64,000 nucleotides of DNA from Pontibacter harenae (GCF_020907245.1 NZ_JAJJWH010000006.1:1-64000); one strand, 5' to 3'; positions 27,852-37,181 are shown, counted from the stretch's first letter. The notes: generated from the sequence alone by a model not told the origin. Translations and numbers: made by a program.

Positions 27852-28280
27852 AGTAGGGCCGCTTCATCTAAACTCTTAACAAGTATTGCGTTTTTGTTCC
27901 CCTTTTAAGCTAATCTTGTAGGGTTAAATGTGACATCCCCTATTTAACTCCTAAAACCCGATAACATGCTTCAAGTTTTCAACTTGGAGCTTTTCATGAG
28001 GCAAGTTTTCAACTTGCGTAGCGAAATTTTCCAGCCAGCACTTCCACGAAAGTTGAAAACTTACCCCATTTTAACCACAAGATGAAATCTTGCGGTAAGT
28101 TATTTTTCCCTACAAGATTAGCTTCAAAGGGGGACTTTTTCTCCTAAAGTAAATTTGAATTTACTGTCATTCTGTTAAGAAACTTGGTTGAAGGGAGGTT
28201 AAGCCTTTTCTACTAGCGGGGGAGCTCTTTTAACAAAATCCTTTCTGGATGACAAAGTTGTTAGAATGAACGGCCCCTAC
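27852..28280. repeat. Large composite MITE-like element with nested inverted repeats
   Basis: Outer ends GTAGGGCCGCTTCATCTAA (from 27854) and the complement of TTAGAATGAACGGCCCCTAC (to 28280) pair with small gaps and resemble the ends of the element at 22173-22311. A second pair lies inside: CCCCTTTTAAGCTAATCTTG (27899-27918, arm runs to 27923) pairs with 28108-28133. The centre has small hairpins around CAAGTTTTCAACTTG (twice). The right arm interior repeats the GTCATTCTG...GGTTGAAGGGAGG segment. Confidence 0.6.
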
Positions 28281-28437
28281 AGCAAAGTGAACAGCAGTCG
28301 CTCCTACAGTTAGGCTTTTCCTTTCTCAGCACAAGCTTAGCAGCCCGCGAAACCGCTGCTATTCATCTTCTGCAACAACTAAAATCCGACGAAATGTGTT
28401 ATCTAAACAAATGAAAGGTTACGGTATAAACTTTTCG

Positions 28438-28445
28438 TAAATTTG
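28438..28445 (+). promoter_or_regulatory. Bacteroidota -7 box for ribBA
   Basis: TAAATTTG fits TAnnTTTG, about 65 bp before the ribBA ATG. No clear -33 TTTG. Confidence 0.5.
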
Positions 28446-28510
28446 TGCCGCATTCAAATAACAGCTAGCCATGCTATAAGTATAGTATTGGTAGGCATAA
28501 TGTAGATAAC

Positions 28511-29758
28511 ATGGAAGCTAATGAAATGGAGGTAACAAGGCCTTTCGATACAATAGAGGCTGCCATCGAAGATATCCGCCAAGGCAAAATTATAATTGTG
28601 GTGGACGATGACGACCGGGAAAACGAAGGTGATTTTATCTGTGCAGCAGAGAAGATTACCCCAGAAATAGTAAACTTTATGGCAACGCATGGCCGTGGGT
28701 TATTGTGTGCTCCCCTTACAGAGGAACGTTGCGACGAACTGGAGCTGGAACTGATGGTTGGCCGCAACACGGCGCTGCATGCAACTCCTTTCACGGTGTC
28801 GGTAGACTTGCTTGGGCACGGCTGCACTACGGGTATTTCTGCATCAGATAGAGCCAAAACCATCCAGGCACTTGCCGATCCTGCTACAGATCCTGCTTCG
28901 CTAGGTAAGCCAGGGCACATTTTTCCGTTAAAGGCGAAGAAAGAAGGTGTGCTACGCCGCTCTGGGCATACCGAAGCCGCCGTAGACCTTGCCCTTTTAG
29001 CAGGACTGAAGCCTGCTGGTGTGCTCATTGAGATTATGAACGAAGATGGCACCATGGCTCGCTTGCCAGACCTGATTCAGGTGGCGGAGAAGTTCAATCT
29101 GAAACTCATCACGATCAAAGACCTGATTAAGTATAGGCTGCAGGCAGAAAGCCTTATCGATCGTGAGATTGTGGTGCAAATGCCAACTGACTTCGGAGAT
29201 TTTGATCTTTATGCCTTTACGCAGCGAAGCAATGGAGCGCAGCACATGGCGTTAGTGAAAGGAACTTGGGAAGAAGGAGAGCCTGTGTTGGTAAGAGTAC
29301 ATTCTTCTTGCGTTACAGGTGATATTTTTGGCTCCTGCCGCTGCGACTGCGGTCCTCAGTTGCATGAGGCAATGCGCATGGTAGAGAAAGAAGGCAAAGG
29401 TGTTATTGTGTACATGAACCAGGAGGGCAGAGGCATCGGGCTTATAAACAAGCTTAAAGCTTATAAACTGCAGGAGCAGGGCATGGATACGGTAGAAGCA
29501 AACCTGGAACTGGGCTTTAAAATGGATGAACGCGACTATGGTGTTGGTGCCCAGATTCTGCGTGATTTAGGTGTAACCAAAATGAAGCTGATTTCTAACA
29601 ACCCAAAGAAGCGCTCTGGCCTGCAAGGCTATGGCCTGCAGGTAGTAGAACGTGTGTCGATTGAGATTGGGCCTAACGAGCACAATAGAAAGTACTTAAC
29701 GACAAAACGCGACAAGCTTGGTCATGAAATACTTAAAAACCTGACCTTGGACCGCTAG
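28511..29758 (+). CDS. ribBA: Bifunctional 3,4-dihydroxy-2-butanone-4-phosphate synthase / GTP cyclohydrolase II
   Basis: 415 residues, two fused riboflavin-pathway enzymes. The N-terminal RibB part (about 10-210) has the metal/substrate motif [10 protein letters not shown] (32-41), [20 protein letters not shown] and [12 protein letters not shown]. The C-terminal RibA part (about 215-415) has the zinc cysteines C267, C278 and C280 in [20 protein letters not shown], and the GTP-site [11 protein letters not shown]. Together they commit ribulose-5-phosphate and GTP to riboflavin, FMN and FAD. Both active sites look complete. Followed by a strong terminator. Confidence 0.97.
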   Translation: MEANEMEVTRPFDTIEAAIEDIRQGKIIIVVDDDDRENEGDFICAAEKITPEIVNFMATHGRGLLCAPLTEERCDELELELMVGRNTALHATPFTVSVDLLGHGCTTGISASDRAKTIQALADPATDPASLGKPGHIFPLKAKKEGVLRRSGHTEAAVDLALLAGLKPAGVLIEIMNEDGTMARLPDLIQVAEKFNLKLITIKDLIKYRLQAESLIDREIVVQMPTDFGDFDLYAFTQRSNGAQHMALVKGTWEEGEPVLVRVHSSCVTGDIFGSCRCDCGPQLHEAMRMVEKEGKGVIVYMNQEGRGIGLINKLKAYKLQEQGMDTVEANLELGFKMDERDYGVGAQILRDLGVTKMKLISNNPKKRSGLQGYGLQVVERVSIEIGPNEHNRKYLTTKRDKLGHEILKNLTLDR

Positions 29759-29779
29759 TAAAATTTAAACTAAAGGAGA

Positions 29780-29822
29780 AAAGCCTGTACAATGAAAACA
29801 ATTTTCGTTGTACAGGCTTTTT
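29780..29822 (+). terminator. Rho-independent terminator after ribBA
   Basis: AAAGCCTGTACAA (29780-29792) and TTGTACAGGCTTT (29808-29820) form a 13-bp stem ending in a T run. Confidence 0.88.
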
Positions 29823-29932
29823 GTTTATGTGTTTCTCTTAAAACGAGAAACCTTTAAGCGATAAATGACTACAATATAAAAGCTAAAGTGCTCAAGGTAA
29901 GATGGTACTGGTGAAAATTAAACTATGAAAAC

Positions 29933-30616
29933 ATGAAAAAGGGATTGATGAAAGGTACACTTAGCTTGCTGTTGGGTATACTATTTATGTTTACTTCTGA
30001 TGAGGCTGCGGCTCAACTTAGATCTAGAATAGATGTGCAGGAGTGGCCTAACGGCATGGTTGTTTTAACAACTGGAGATACACTGCGAGGGCCTATTGCC
30101 TTCTATAGAAAAGATGATGTTATTAATGTTTTGCACAGCGACGGTACTGTTAGTGCTTTGTCCCCGGTTAATGTGCAATATTTTATAGCGCAAGACAGCT
30201 TCAAAGATCAGCCTCATGTATTTGTATCGCTTATGTGGGACCAGGGAAAAGATTACTCAAACTTTAAGAGACCAACTTTTTTTGAGCAGCTGAGTCCTGG
30301 CAACGTTACATTGGTGATGCGTGAGGCCTATGTGCAGCGAGATATTAGCAGAAGCAGCAGGTTGCTTGCCTCAAGTTACTACTACGACCCTTACTACTAC
30401 AGTGGCAGCCAAATGACAGAAGAAGTTCGAGAGCTTTACTACCTGTTGATGCCAGACGGCAACGTGCTGACACTTCGCAAAACAAAGCGGGATCTCCTCA
30501 GGGCATTCGGGAATAAAGCATCGCAGGTAAAAACGTTTGTTAAAAATGAAAGGCTTAGCTACGACAGACCAACGGACTTGGTAAGCATTCTGGAATACTA
30601 TAACGGGCTAAACTAG
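29933..30616 (+). CDS. Secreted protein of unknown function
   Basis: 227 residues with a signal peptide (MKKGLMKGTLSLLLGILFMFTSDEAAAQ, cleavage after AAA or AAQ near residue 28). The mature part is predicted mostly beta, with WPNGMVVLTTGDTLRGPIAFYRKDDVINV, which resembles periplasmic Bacteroidota proteins that begin with a 'G.V...gdt..G.i' strand pair. A tyrosine-rich stretch (SSYYYDPYYYSGS) lies in the middle. I do not recognise a named family with an assigned function. Isolated gene after the ribBA terminator. Confidence 0.7.
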   Translation: MKKGLMKGTLSLLLGILFMFTSDEAAAQLRSRIDVQEWPNGMVVLTTGDTLRGPIAFYRKDDVINVLHSDGTVSALSPVNVQYFIAQDSFKDQPHVFVSLMWDQGKDYSNFKRPTFFEQLSPGNVTLVMREAYVQRDISRSSRLLASSYYYDPYYYSGSQMTEEVRELYYLLMPDGNVLTLRKTKRDLLRAFGNKASQVKTFVKNERLSYDRPTDLVSILEYYNGLN

Positions 30617-30869
30617 TGCTTCTCCAATTTAATCTTTAGAAGAGAATTATCCTCTTAAGGACAACCTGAAGCGAGAGCTTTAGAGTTGCTGGCAAAGCAA
30701 TAAGGGCGTTTACTACTGCTGATAATTGCTTTTATGAACTGTTTCTACAACTTCTGAGGGTTTCGACACCCCTACTGAGCTGTGCTCACAATCTACAAAC
30801 TCTCGTTCTTGCTTGTCCTCAAGGGGATAGTTTTACTTTAAGAATTAAATTAGATGTGTACTAGCCTAA

Positions 30870-31640
30870 TTATAAGTCACGTACTTTTAGCAGACTATAG
30901 GAAAGAAACAGAAACAGCCCGATGTAGAACAAGCCAGCAACCGCGGCCCATGGAGGGGTAAGTTGTTCGGTGGGCGTGGTAAACTGGTCGATAAGGTCTT
31001 GGCCAGGCATAGGGGTAAGGCTGCCAAGAGCTTTCATGGGCATGTACTTATCCACGGTATCAGGTATTCTAAGGTGAACAAGCGGCTCCACGATTTTAGC
31101 ATAAGCGATAAATGCTATAATGGCGAGGCCGCTTTTCTTTATCAGAAAGGCAAAGAGCATGGCCAGCGCCATGTACGCTACTGCCTGAACGAAGTAGTAA
31201 GAAAGGTGATCTATCTGGCTGAAGAAAGCATCCACAGAATGATCAGTACTATAAAGCAAGCTGAAGTATAAGCCCAACAGCAGCAAAAAGATAGTACTAA
31301 AGGCAGCCACGGCTAATATGACATAAAACTTTGCCAACACAATTTCAACACGCGAAAGGCCATCTATTACCTGCTGCCGCAGTGTCCTGAAACTATACTC
31401 ATCCGACACGAGCACAATGATCAGAATGCCTAGCAGCAGGTTGAAAAAACTTGCCAGAAAGCTTAGCCGCTGCCAAACGCCAGGTAACTGAAACGCATCG
31501 GCACCTAATTGTCTGCCATTTATAGTTATACCACTGCTGGCATTCAGCACCAGCACCATGAGTACCACATAAATGGCAAGTATCACCCAAACAGTTTTGT
31601 AAGGGAGTATTTTCCGAAACTCTATTCGAAGTAAATTCAT
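30870..31640 (-). CDS. ABC-2 type transporter permease
   Basis: 256 residues with about six membrane segments in the ABC-2 pattern: LLRIEFRKILPYKTVWVILAIYVVLMVLVL at the N-terminus, then a second helix after SFLASFFNLLLGILIIVLVSD. The YSFRTLRQQVIDGLSR cytoplasmic coupling sequence between helices 2 and 3 is a good ABC-2 marker. It overlaps the stop codon of the ATPase gene by one base, so it is coupled to it. Substrate unknown. Confidence 0.9.
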   Translation of the reverse strand: MNLLRIEFRKILPYKTVWVILAIYVVLMVLVLNASSGITINGRQLGADAFQLPGVWQRLSFLASFFNLLLGILIIVLVSDEYSFRTLRQQVIDGLSRVEIVLAKFYVILAVAAFSTIFLLLLGLYFSLLYSTDHSVDAFFSQIDHLSYYFVQAVAYMALAMLFAFLIKKSGLAIIAFIAYAKIVEPLVHLRIPDTVDKYMPMKALGSLTPMPGQDLIDQFTTPTEQLTPPWAAVAGLFYIGLFLFLSYSLLKVRDL

Positions 31641-32536
31641 CAGGATTGGCTTTTGATTATTTCCAGAAACTGTGCCTCCAGGCTTTTGCGGCGTACCACC
31701 AACTGCGATAGCACAATGCCCGCTTCAAACATGGCTTTGTTCACGTCTGTACTACTGTAGCCGTCTTTTAAAGTGAGCACAACGGTGTCTTTTTCAGGTT
31801 TGAAAGCTTCTATAAACGGCAGGCGCTGTAGTACTTCTGTAACTATTGGCAAGTTAGGTGCACTGATCAGTATTTGGTCTTTGGCAGAAAGAATGGCTCC
31901 GACTGGGCCTTCGGCTTTTAGCTGCCCGCGTTGTAGTACTGCCACATGGGTACAAACTTTCTCTACCTCGTCTAGCAGGTGGCTTGCCAAAATAATAGTT
32001 TTACCTTCGGAGGCAATGCGAAGTATAAGTTCACGCACTTCGGCTATCCCTTCAGGGTCGAGGCCGTTTGTTGGCTCGTCTAATACCAGCACTTCAGGGT
32101 CGTTGAGTAAAGTAGCGGCTAATGCTAATCGCTGTTTCATGCCTAACGAGAATCCTTTAAACGAGCTACTCTTTCGGCTTTCTAGCCCCACGAGCTGCAG
32201 TACACGATTTACGTTCGCTTTATCAGCGCCTTTGATATCTGCTATAACTTCTAAGTTCTTTTGTGCGGTAAGGTAGGGGTAGAAATTAGGAGTTTCGAGC
32301 AGCGCTCCCACACGGCGCTTTGTTTCACGGCTACTCGGTTGCCCAAACCAAGAATAAGTACCAGCCGTTGTTTTAATTACATCCAGCACCATGCCCAGCG
32401 TTGTTGTTTTACCGCTTCCGTTTGGTCCAAGTAAACCATAGATACTGCCCTGTTCTACTTTTACGGAAAGTTGGTTTACAGCCTGAATAGCGGCATATCG
32501 TTTGGAGAGACTGTTGATATCTAGTACTTCTGCCAC
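31640..32536 (-). CDS. ABC transporter ATP-binding protein
   Basis: 298 residues. Walker A GPNGSGKT at 37-44, signature FSLGMKQRLALA (129-140), Walker B VLVLDEPTNGLD (149-160), and the switch histidine in ASHLLDEVEKVC. The ~80-residue C-terminal extension is typical of the DrrA/CcmA-like subfamily that pairs with ABC-2 permeases. It powers the permease encoded downstream; export of a lipid, peptide or drug cannot be separated by sequence. The -7 box at 32581 gives a leader of about 40 nt. Confidence 0.93.
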   Translation of the reverse strand: MAEVLDINSLSKRYAAIQAVNQLSVKVEQGSIYGLLGPNGSGKTTTLGMVLDVIKTTAGTYSWFGQPSSRETKRRVGALLETPNFYPYLTAQKNLEVIADIKGADKANVNRVLQLVGLESRKSSSFKGFSLGMKQRLALAATLLNDPEVLVLDEPTNGLDPEGIAEVRELILRIASEGKTIILASHLLDEVEKVCTHVAVLQRGQLKAEGPVGAILSAKDQILISAPNLPIVTEVLQRLPFIEAFKPEKDTVVLTLKDGYSSTDVNKAMFEAGIVLSQLVVRRKSLEAQFLEIIKSQS

Positions 32537-32580
32537 TTACTTTTAGGTTAAATATTGTGCTGCCTGCATAGCAGCCTTAA

Positions 32581-32588
32581 CAAATATA
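32581..32588 (-). promoter_or_regulatory. Bacteroidota -7 box for the ABC transporter operon
   Basis: Minus strand TATATTTG fits TAnnTTTG, 45 bp before the ATPase ATG. The -33 region would fall inside the heptamer repeat at 32600-32669. Confidence 0.5.
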
Positions 32589-32599
32589 GGGCTTTCATT

Positions 32600-32669
32600 G
32601 AATTATGAATTATGAATTATGAATTATGAATTATGAATTATGAATTATGAATTATGAATTATGAATTAT
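32600..32669. repeat. Ten perfect tandem copies of the heptamer GAATTAT
   Basis: Bases 32600-32669 are ten uninterrupted 7-bp units; the run ends where the next base becomes C. It lies between two divergent genes, 12 bp from the -7 box of the minus-strand one. Confidence 0.97.
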
Positions 32670-32747
32670 CATCCTTATCAACCAATCACAAAGCACGAAA
32701 CATAATACACGAACAACGAATAACAATCAACGAATAACGAAATGTGG

Positions 32748-32755
32748 TATCTTTG
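32748..32755 (+). promoter_or_regulatory. Bacteroidota -7 box for the HAD gene
   Basis: TATCTTTG fits TAnnTTTG and lies about 58 bp before the ATG at 32814. Confidence 0.5.
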
Positions 32756-32813
32756 TTTAAACCCCAATCTAGAAATGGAGGTATGGGAAGATGTTAAACG
32801 TTAAATCAGAAGC

Positions 32814-33446
32814 ATGTTAGAAAATACAGACAGCATCATATTCGACCTGGATGGCACCCTTTGGGATTCAACGGGAACAGTAGCCAAAGCGTGGCAGGAA
32901 GGCACAAACCAGGTAGATTATGTAAAAGATAGAGTTACGCAGGAAGACATTCGGGCAACGGCAGGAATGCCTTATGATGCTATTTACCACAAGCTTTTTC
33001 CTTCTTTGCCTGAAGATAAGGCGGAGGAGTTTAGAAAATTATGTGGCAAGATAGAGCTGGAGTATGTGCACAAGTACGGTGGCGATTTGTATCCTGAGCT
33101 ACTGGAGACATTGGAGTATCTGCAGGCTAAGTATAGGTTGTTTATTGTAAGCAACTGCCAGGTAGGTTATATCGAAGGTTTTCTGGAGCACCATAACCTG
33201 CTTCACTTTTTTGAAGGTCATCAATGCTATGGCACCAAAAATCGTCCTAAAGCAGAGAATATTAAAGACGTAGTAGCTGATTACAACCTAAATAGCCCCG
33301 TTTATATAGGTGATACAATGGGAGATTATGAAGCTGCAAAAAAAGCCGAGGTGCCATTTATTTTGGCAGACTATGGTTTTGGAACTGTAGAAAGCGGTTG
33401 GGAAACGAAGCTTGAAAAAGTATCAGATCTGATGAAGCTATTTTAG
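32814..33446 (+). CDS. HAD-superfamily phosphatase (phosphoglycolate phosphatase/beta-PGM-like)
   Basis: 210 residues. Catalytic aspartates D11 and D13 lie in IIFDLDGTLWDS (8-19); motif II is IVSNCQ, and motif IV is YIGDTMGDYEAAKKA with the paired acidic residues. The helical cap between motifs I and II (about 20-85) places it in subfamily I, with Gph and beta-phosphoglucomutase relatives. The substrate is likely a small phosphorylated metabolite. It is transcribed away from the ABC transporter, and a terminator follows at 33493. Confidence 0.9.
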   Translation: MLENTDSIIFDLDGTLWDSTGTVAKAWQEGTNQVDYVKDRVTQEDIRATAGMPYDAIYHKLFPSLPEDKAEEFRKLCGKIELEYVHKYGGDLYPELLETLEYLQAKYRLFIVSNCQVGYIEGFLEHHNLLHFFEGHQCYGTKNRPKAENIKDVVADYNLNSPVYIGDTMGDYEAAKKAEVPFILADYGFGTVESGWETKLEKVSDLMKLF

Positions 33447-33476
33447 CTGTATACTACAGAAGCTGTATACTACAGA
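33445..33476 (+). repeat. 16-bp tandem duplication overlapping the HAD stop codon
   Basis: AGCTGTATACTACAGA occurs twice in a row, the first copy starting inside the TAG stop. Confidence 0.8.
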
Positions 33477-33762
33477 AGGAGCTATAGGAAAGAGCCATGC
33501 ATTGCATGGCTTTTTTTGTAGTACCCCTTTTTAAGAGCAGTACCCAAACAGTAGCAATGGTGTATCAAATACGTATGCTGAAAGGAGCTAGCATGCTTGA
33601 TTAGAGGTAAATACTGATGAAAAGTCTAGTATCTTGTATCACCTCAATTCATTAGAGAAAATGCTGTTAGAACTATAGATAAATTGACTACTGCAATGCC
33701 TGCTGAAAGCTCTACACGCACAATACCCTACTTTCTATCATAAATAAGCTACTATTAATCTT
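33447..33762. other. Intergenic interval between the HAD gene and the GH5 gene
   Basis: It holds the 16-bp duplication, the terminator, and at 33617-33640 a short sequence (AAAAGTCTAGTATCTTGTATC) that looks like a decayed reverse copy of the stop-proximal dispersed repeat. No gene. Confidence 0.5.
33493..33517 (+). terminator. Rho-independent terminator after the HAD gene
   Basis: AGCCATG and CATGGCT pair around a 5-base loop and are followed by seven T. Confidence 0.8.
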
Positions 33763-35559
33763 ATGAAAAACTTTACGAAATTTTGTACAGTGTTTTTCCT
33801 GCTATTCCTCCTACTGCCTAACAGCTATGGCCAAGGTTTTTTAAAGGCCGATGGTAAACGCATAGTAAATGAGAAAGGAGAGGAGGTAGTCCTTAGAGGT
33901 ATGGGTTTGGGCGGCTGGATGCTGCAGGAGGGTTATATGTTGCAGCTAAACGGAATTGCGGGGCCGCAGTACCAGATCAGGGCTAAAGTAGAAGAATTGG
34001 TAGGACCTGAGAAAACGCAGGAGTTTTACAATGCCTGGCTCGCCAACCATACCCGCAAAATCGATATTGACTCGTTGGCAGCCTGGGGCTTTAACTCGGT
34101 GCGATTGCCGATGCACTATAAGCTTTTTACACCTCCTATTGAAGAAGAGCCTGTAAAAGGAAAAGTTACCTGGCGTGAGGATGGTTTCACTATAACCGAC
34201 CAGCTGCTGGAGTGGTGCAAAGCCAACAACCTGTACCTGCACGCTACCCCAGGCGGACAAGGCCACGATGCTAACATATCGGATTATGATACCTCTAAAC
34301 CATCGTTGTGGGAAAGTGAGGCGAACCAGCAAAAGATAGTGGCGCTCTGGCGAAAGCTGGCCCAGAGGTATAAAGACGAGCCGATGATTGGTGGCTACGA
34401 CATCATCAATGAGCCGAACTGGGGCTTCGAAAATCCTGCTGATAAAAACGGATGTGATGAAAAGCTAAACGAACCATTGAAAAAACTGATGGTGGAGATA
34501 ACGAATGCCATCAGAGAAGTAGACCAGAAGCACATCGTCATAATTGAAGGCAACTGCTGGGGCAACAACTACAGCAATATACTGCCGCCCTGGGATAATA
34601 ACATGGTGCTTAGCTACCATAAATACTGGAACTACAACAACCAGCAGGCTATACAAAATATGCTGGATACACGTGAGAAGTATAACGTGCCGATTTGGTT
34701 AGGAGAGACAGGCGAGAACTCAAAATTGTGGTTTAGGGACGCCATTCAATTGCTGGAACAACACAAAATTGGTTGGGCCTGGTGGCCGCTCAAGAAACTG
34801 GGCTTTAATAACCCGCTGGAGATAAAAGTGAACCCTGGCTACCAAAAGGTGCTGGACTATTGGAGAGGCGGAGGTACAAAGCCAACTGAGGCAGAAGCAT
34901 ACCAGGCATTTATGCAGCTGGCTGAAAACTCCAAACTGGAGAATTGCATCTATCACAAAGATGTTATCGATGCTATGTTCAGGCAGGTGTACTCCAATGA
35001 AACAAAGCCTTTTAAGCATCATACAATAGGAGCCAGCGCTGTTATAAACGCTGAAGATTACGACATGGGCCGAAACGGCTATGCTTATTTCGATAAGGAC
35101 ACGGCTAATTATTATATCTCTACTGGCGGCGACCGCACTCCCTGGAACAAAGGGCATACCTATCGCAACGATGGCGTGGACATAAAATCAGGTCAGGAGA
35201 AGTATGAAGCGCACTATGTGAGCAATATGGAAGCAGGCGAGTGGCTTCAGTACACGGTTCAGGCTGAGCAGCATGGTGTTTACGATTTACAACTTCAGGT
35301 GGCTTCTGAAAGAGGTACAGGCAAAATAGCAGTGTTGCAAAACGGTACGGTAGTGAGCAATGCTGTGGCAGTGCCAGAAACAGGCGGAGAGCAGAACTGG
35401 CAAACAGTACAGATTTCAGGAGTTTCGCTAGCAAAAAGAGAAAATACCTTACGTGTAAAAGCCCAAAGCGGTGAGTTTAGCCTGAATAGCTTACAGTTCG
35501 AAAGAAAAGGTGACAAGGCAGCAACTGGCAAGAAAGCGAAACGAAAGTCAGGAAAGTAG
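33763..35559 (+). CDS. Secreted glycoside hydrolase family 5 with C-terminal CBM6-like domain
   Basis: 598 residues. A signal peptide (FCTVFFLLFLLLPNSYGQ) ends near residue 24. The GH5 barrel (about 26-400) shows VVLRGMGLGGWMLQEGYM, FNSVRLPMHYKLF, the acid/base E217 in DIINEPNWG, and the nucleophile E315 in WLGETGE. Residues from about 428 to 580 look like a CBM6-type beta sandwich (INAEDYDMGRNGYAY, DGVDI, NMEAGEWLQYTV). This is the exo-beta-glucanase/cellulase layout; the chain cut is likely a beta-glucan or xylan. A basic Lys/Arg tail (GKKAKRKSGK) closes the protein. Its own terminator follows. Confidence 0.92.
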   Translation: MKNFTKFCTVFFLLFLLLPNSYGQGFLKADGKRIVNEKGEEVVLRGMGLGGWMLQEGYMLQLNGIAGPQYQIRAKVEELVGPEKTQEFYNAWLANHTRKIDIDSLAAWGFNSVRLPMHYKLFTPPIEEEPVKGKVTWREDGFTITDQLLEWCKANNLYLHATPGGQGHDANISDYDTSKPSLWESEANQQKIVALWRKLAQRYKDEPMIGGYDIINEPNWGFENPADKNGCDEKLNEPLKKLMVEITNAIREVDQKHIVIIEGNCWGNNYSNILPPWDNNMVLSYHKYWNYNNQQAIQNMLDTREKYNVPIWLGETGENSKLWFRDAIQLLEQHKIGWAWWPLKKLGFNNPLEIKVNPGYQKVLDYWRGGGTKPTEAEAYQAFMQLAENSKLENCIYHKDVIDAMFRQVYSNETKPFKHHTIGASAVINAEDYDMGRNGYAYFDKDTANYYISTGGDRTPWNKGHTYRNDGVDIKSGQEKYEAHYVSNMEAGEWLQYTVQAEQHGVYDLQLQVASERGTGKIAVLQNGTVVSNAVAVPETGGEQNWQTVQISGVSLAKRENTLRVKAQSGEFSLNSLQFERKGDKAATGKKAKRKSGK

Positions 35560-35597
35560 TACTCCGATGCCTCTGGCATGCTGCAGAAGGTGAAAAC

Positions 35598-35631
35598 AAA
35601 AAAGGTAACAGCACTTGCTGTTACCTTTTTT
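35598..35631 (+). terminator. Rho-independent terminator after the GH5 gene
   Basis: A 16-bp perfect stem (35598-35613 with 35616-35631), A-rich on the left and T-rich on the right, so it could act in both directions. Confidence 0.85.
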
Positions 35632-35843
35632 GTTTTTGAGGGTAAGGCTGGTGTTTTATAGGTTTACCCATGTGAGTGCTTGCCTCTTTTCTGCTGAGAG
35701 CCTCTGCCGTTTTCTGTGGTTTTACAGGCTAGAGGCCTAAAGATAGTAGACACAAACGTTGACGCTCGCGCCAGGTTTTGCCTTCAGGAAAAGCAACTTT
35801 TACTGCTTGTGCTACGCTGCAAGCTATCATTAGCCACTTACAA

Positions 35844-36476
35844 TTAGCCACTATACTTCTCCAGTGCTTCCTGTATGGGAGTGTCGCCTGTAAAAAGCTC
35901 GAATATTTTACCTTTTACATTTTCCACATCCAGGCAGGAAAGCAGGACCTGTGCTACATCTGCACGCGGTATGGGTGTCTCTTTTCTTTCTTCAAAGTGT
36001 CGGGCTATGGTTACTTTGCCAGTAGGTGCCTCAAAACTCAGGCTACCTGGGCGGACGATTGTGTAAGTTAGGCCGCTTTCGAGTAAGTAATCGTCTGCGT
36101 TTCCTTTTGCTCTCAGGTAGTTTTCGAGCTGCCCCTGTGGGTTATCGGCGCTGTAAGAACTAAGCATTACAAAATGAGAAACACCCGCTTCTTTAGAAGC
36201 ATCTATAAGTCTTTTTGCTCCTTCCTGGTCTACACCTATTACATCTTTACCTTGAGAGCCTGCCGCAAAAATGACTGCATCCTTGCCTTTTACTGCTTCT
36301 GTTAAATCATCTTCCAAGTCAGCTAGTACGATATGGTTAGCCCCTAACTTCTTCAATTCCTCGGACTGCTCTTCTTTTCTGATCATGGCATACGACTCGT
36401 GCTGTGTGGTTTTGCTCAGCAACTCTACCATTATTTTTCCTGTATTTCCGTGTGCTCCTGCAATAAGTATTTTCAT
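35844..36476 (-). CDS. NAD(P)-binding atypical short-chain dehydrogenase (YwnB/YhfK-like)
   Basis: 210 residues with a Rossmann loop IAGAHGNTGKIMVELL (5-20), VLADLEDDLTEAVKGKDAVIFAAGS, HFVMLSSYSADNP and YTIVRPGSLSFEAPTGKV. The YxxxK of classical SDRs is absent, which is normal for this atypical NAD(P)H-binding family, thought to act on stress-related or quinone substrates. Stand-alone gene. Confidence 0.88.
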   Translation of the reverse strand: MKILIAGAHGNTGKIMVELLSKTTQHESYAMIRKEEQSEELKKLGANHIVLADLEDDLTEAVKGKDAVIFAAGSQGKDVIGVDQEGAKRLIDASKEAGVSHFVMLSSYSADNPQGQLENYLRAKGNADDYLLESGLTYTIVRPGSLSFEAPTGKVTIARHFEERKETPIPRADVAQVLLSCLDVENVKGKIFELFTGDTPIQEALEKYSG

Positions 36477-36611
36477 AGGTTATTATCTTGTGTTCAAGTT
36501 TTGTGCTATTGAATTTACTCCGTTAGGTGCTCATATGTTGTTAAAAATCCAAAATGAAGTGTAACATCAGCTGTGTTTGGAAGCATTTTAATCCTGCTAG
36601 GATATGATAAG

Positions 36612-37127
36612 CTACTGTTGTCCCCAAAGTTTCATCAAGGGGCCTGCTTTTCCTCCAACTGGGTCGGCAGCAGGCAGTGCTACTTGGGCAATGTTCTGCT
36701 TCTTTTCTTCTACGTCATCGTCAACCGTGCAAATGTCGTAGTTCTCCTGTCCTTTGGGGTAAGCACCCATCACCTTAAAATCGGGTGAGGCGCTTTTGCA
36801 GCAGTGGCCTGTACCAGCAGGTAGCACTGCCAAATCACCAGCCTTTAGGGTTACCTCTTCTCCGTCAGGGCCGCCAAGCATAATAGTAGCGGAGCCTGCT
36901 AGTACGCCTAATGCCTCGTGTGCAGTGCTGTGGTAGTGATGGTAGTTGAACACCCCATTAACCCAGGTGCCGCTCCAGCCATTTCCCTCAAAAGCTTTCT
37001 TAAACTGGCTTTCCAGGTTTTCACTACTAGAAAAGACTTGTTGGTATAGTAACAAGGGGAGAATTGTGTTGTTCGGGATGTTTTTGTTGGGCTTTAAGTG
37101 TAACGGTTTTGCTTGTAAATTTTGCAT
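36612..37127 (-). CDS. YjlB-like cupin protein
   Basis: 171 residues from the ATG at 37127; an in-frame TTG at 37145 would add six. Cupin motifs: GVFNYHHYHSTAHEALGVLAG (H-x-H...E metal-binding pattern), then LKAGDLAVLPAGTGHCCKSASPDF with the second-motif histidine. The order and the KVMGAYPKGQENYDI stretch match the uncharacterised YjlB family. Reaction unknown; metal-dependent chemistry on a small molecule is expected. Confidence 0.88.
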   Translation of the reverse strand: MQNLQAKPLHLKPNKNIPNNTILPLLLYQQVFSSSENLESQFKKAFEGNGWSGTWVNGVFNYHHYHSTAHEALGVLAGSATIMLGGPDGEEVTLKAGDLAVLPAGTGHCCKSASPDFKVMGAYPKGQENYDICTVDDDVEEKKQNIAQVALPAADPVGGKAGPLMKLWGQQ

Positions 37128-37173
37128 AGTAAGGCTGAGCGACAATTGTTATTTCATTTTTAGGGTTTACCTG

Positions 37174-37181
37174 TAACTTTG
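37174..37181 (+). promoter_or_regulatory. Bacteroidota -7 box for the DUF3078 gene
   Basis: TAACTTTG fits TAnnTTTG and lies 51 bp before the ATG at 37233. Confidence 0.5.

Larger units (their letters stand above)
27755..28510. other. Intergenic interval with nested inverted repeats, upstream of ribBA
   Basis: 755 bp without a gene, mostly made of the repeat element 27852-28280. The ribBA promoter box lies near its right end at 28438. I looked for an FMN riboswitch and found none. Confidence 0.65.

Noticed and set aside
28281-28510. Possible FMN riboswitch before ribBA
   Set aside because: The conserved RFN-element core could not be found in the leader; the structures present belong to the repeat element.
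32600-32669. CRISPR array
   Set aside because: The units are 7 bp long with no spacers and no cas genes are in the window; it is a simple tandem repeat.
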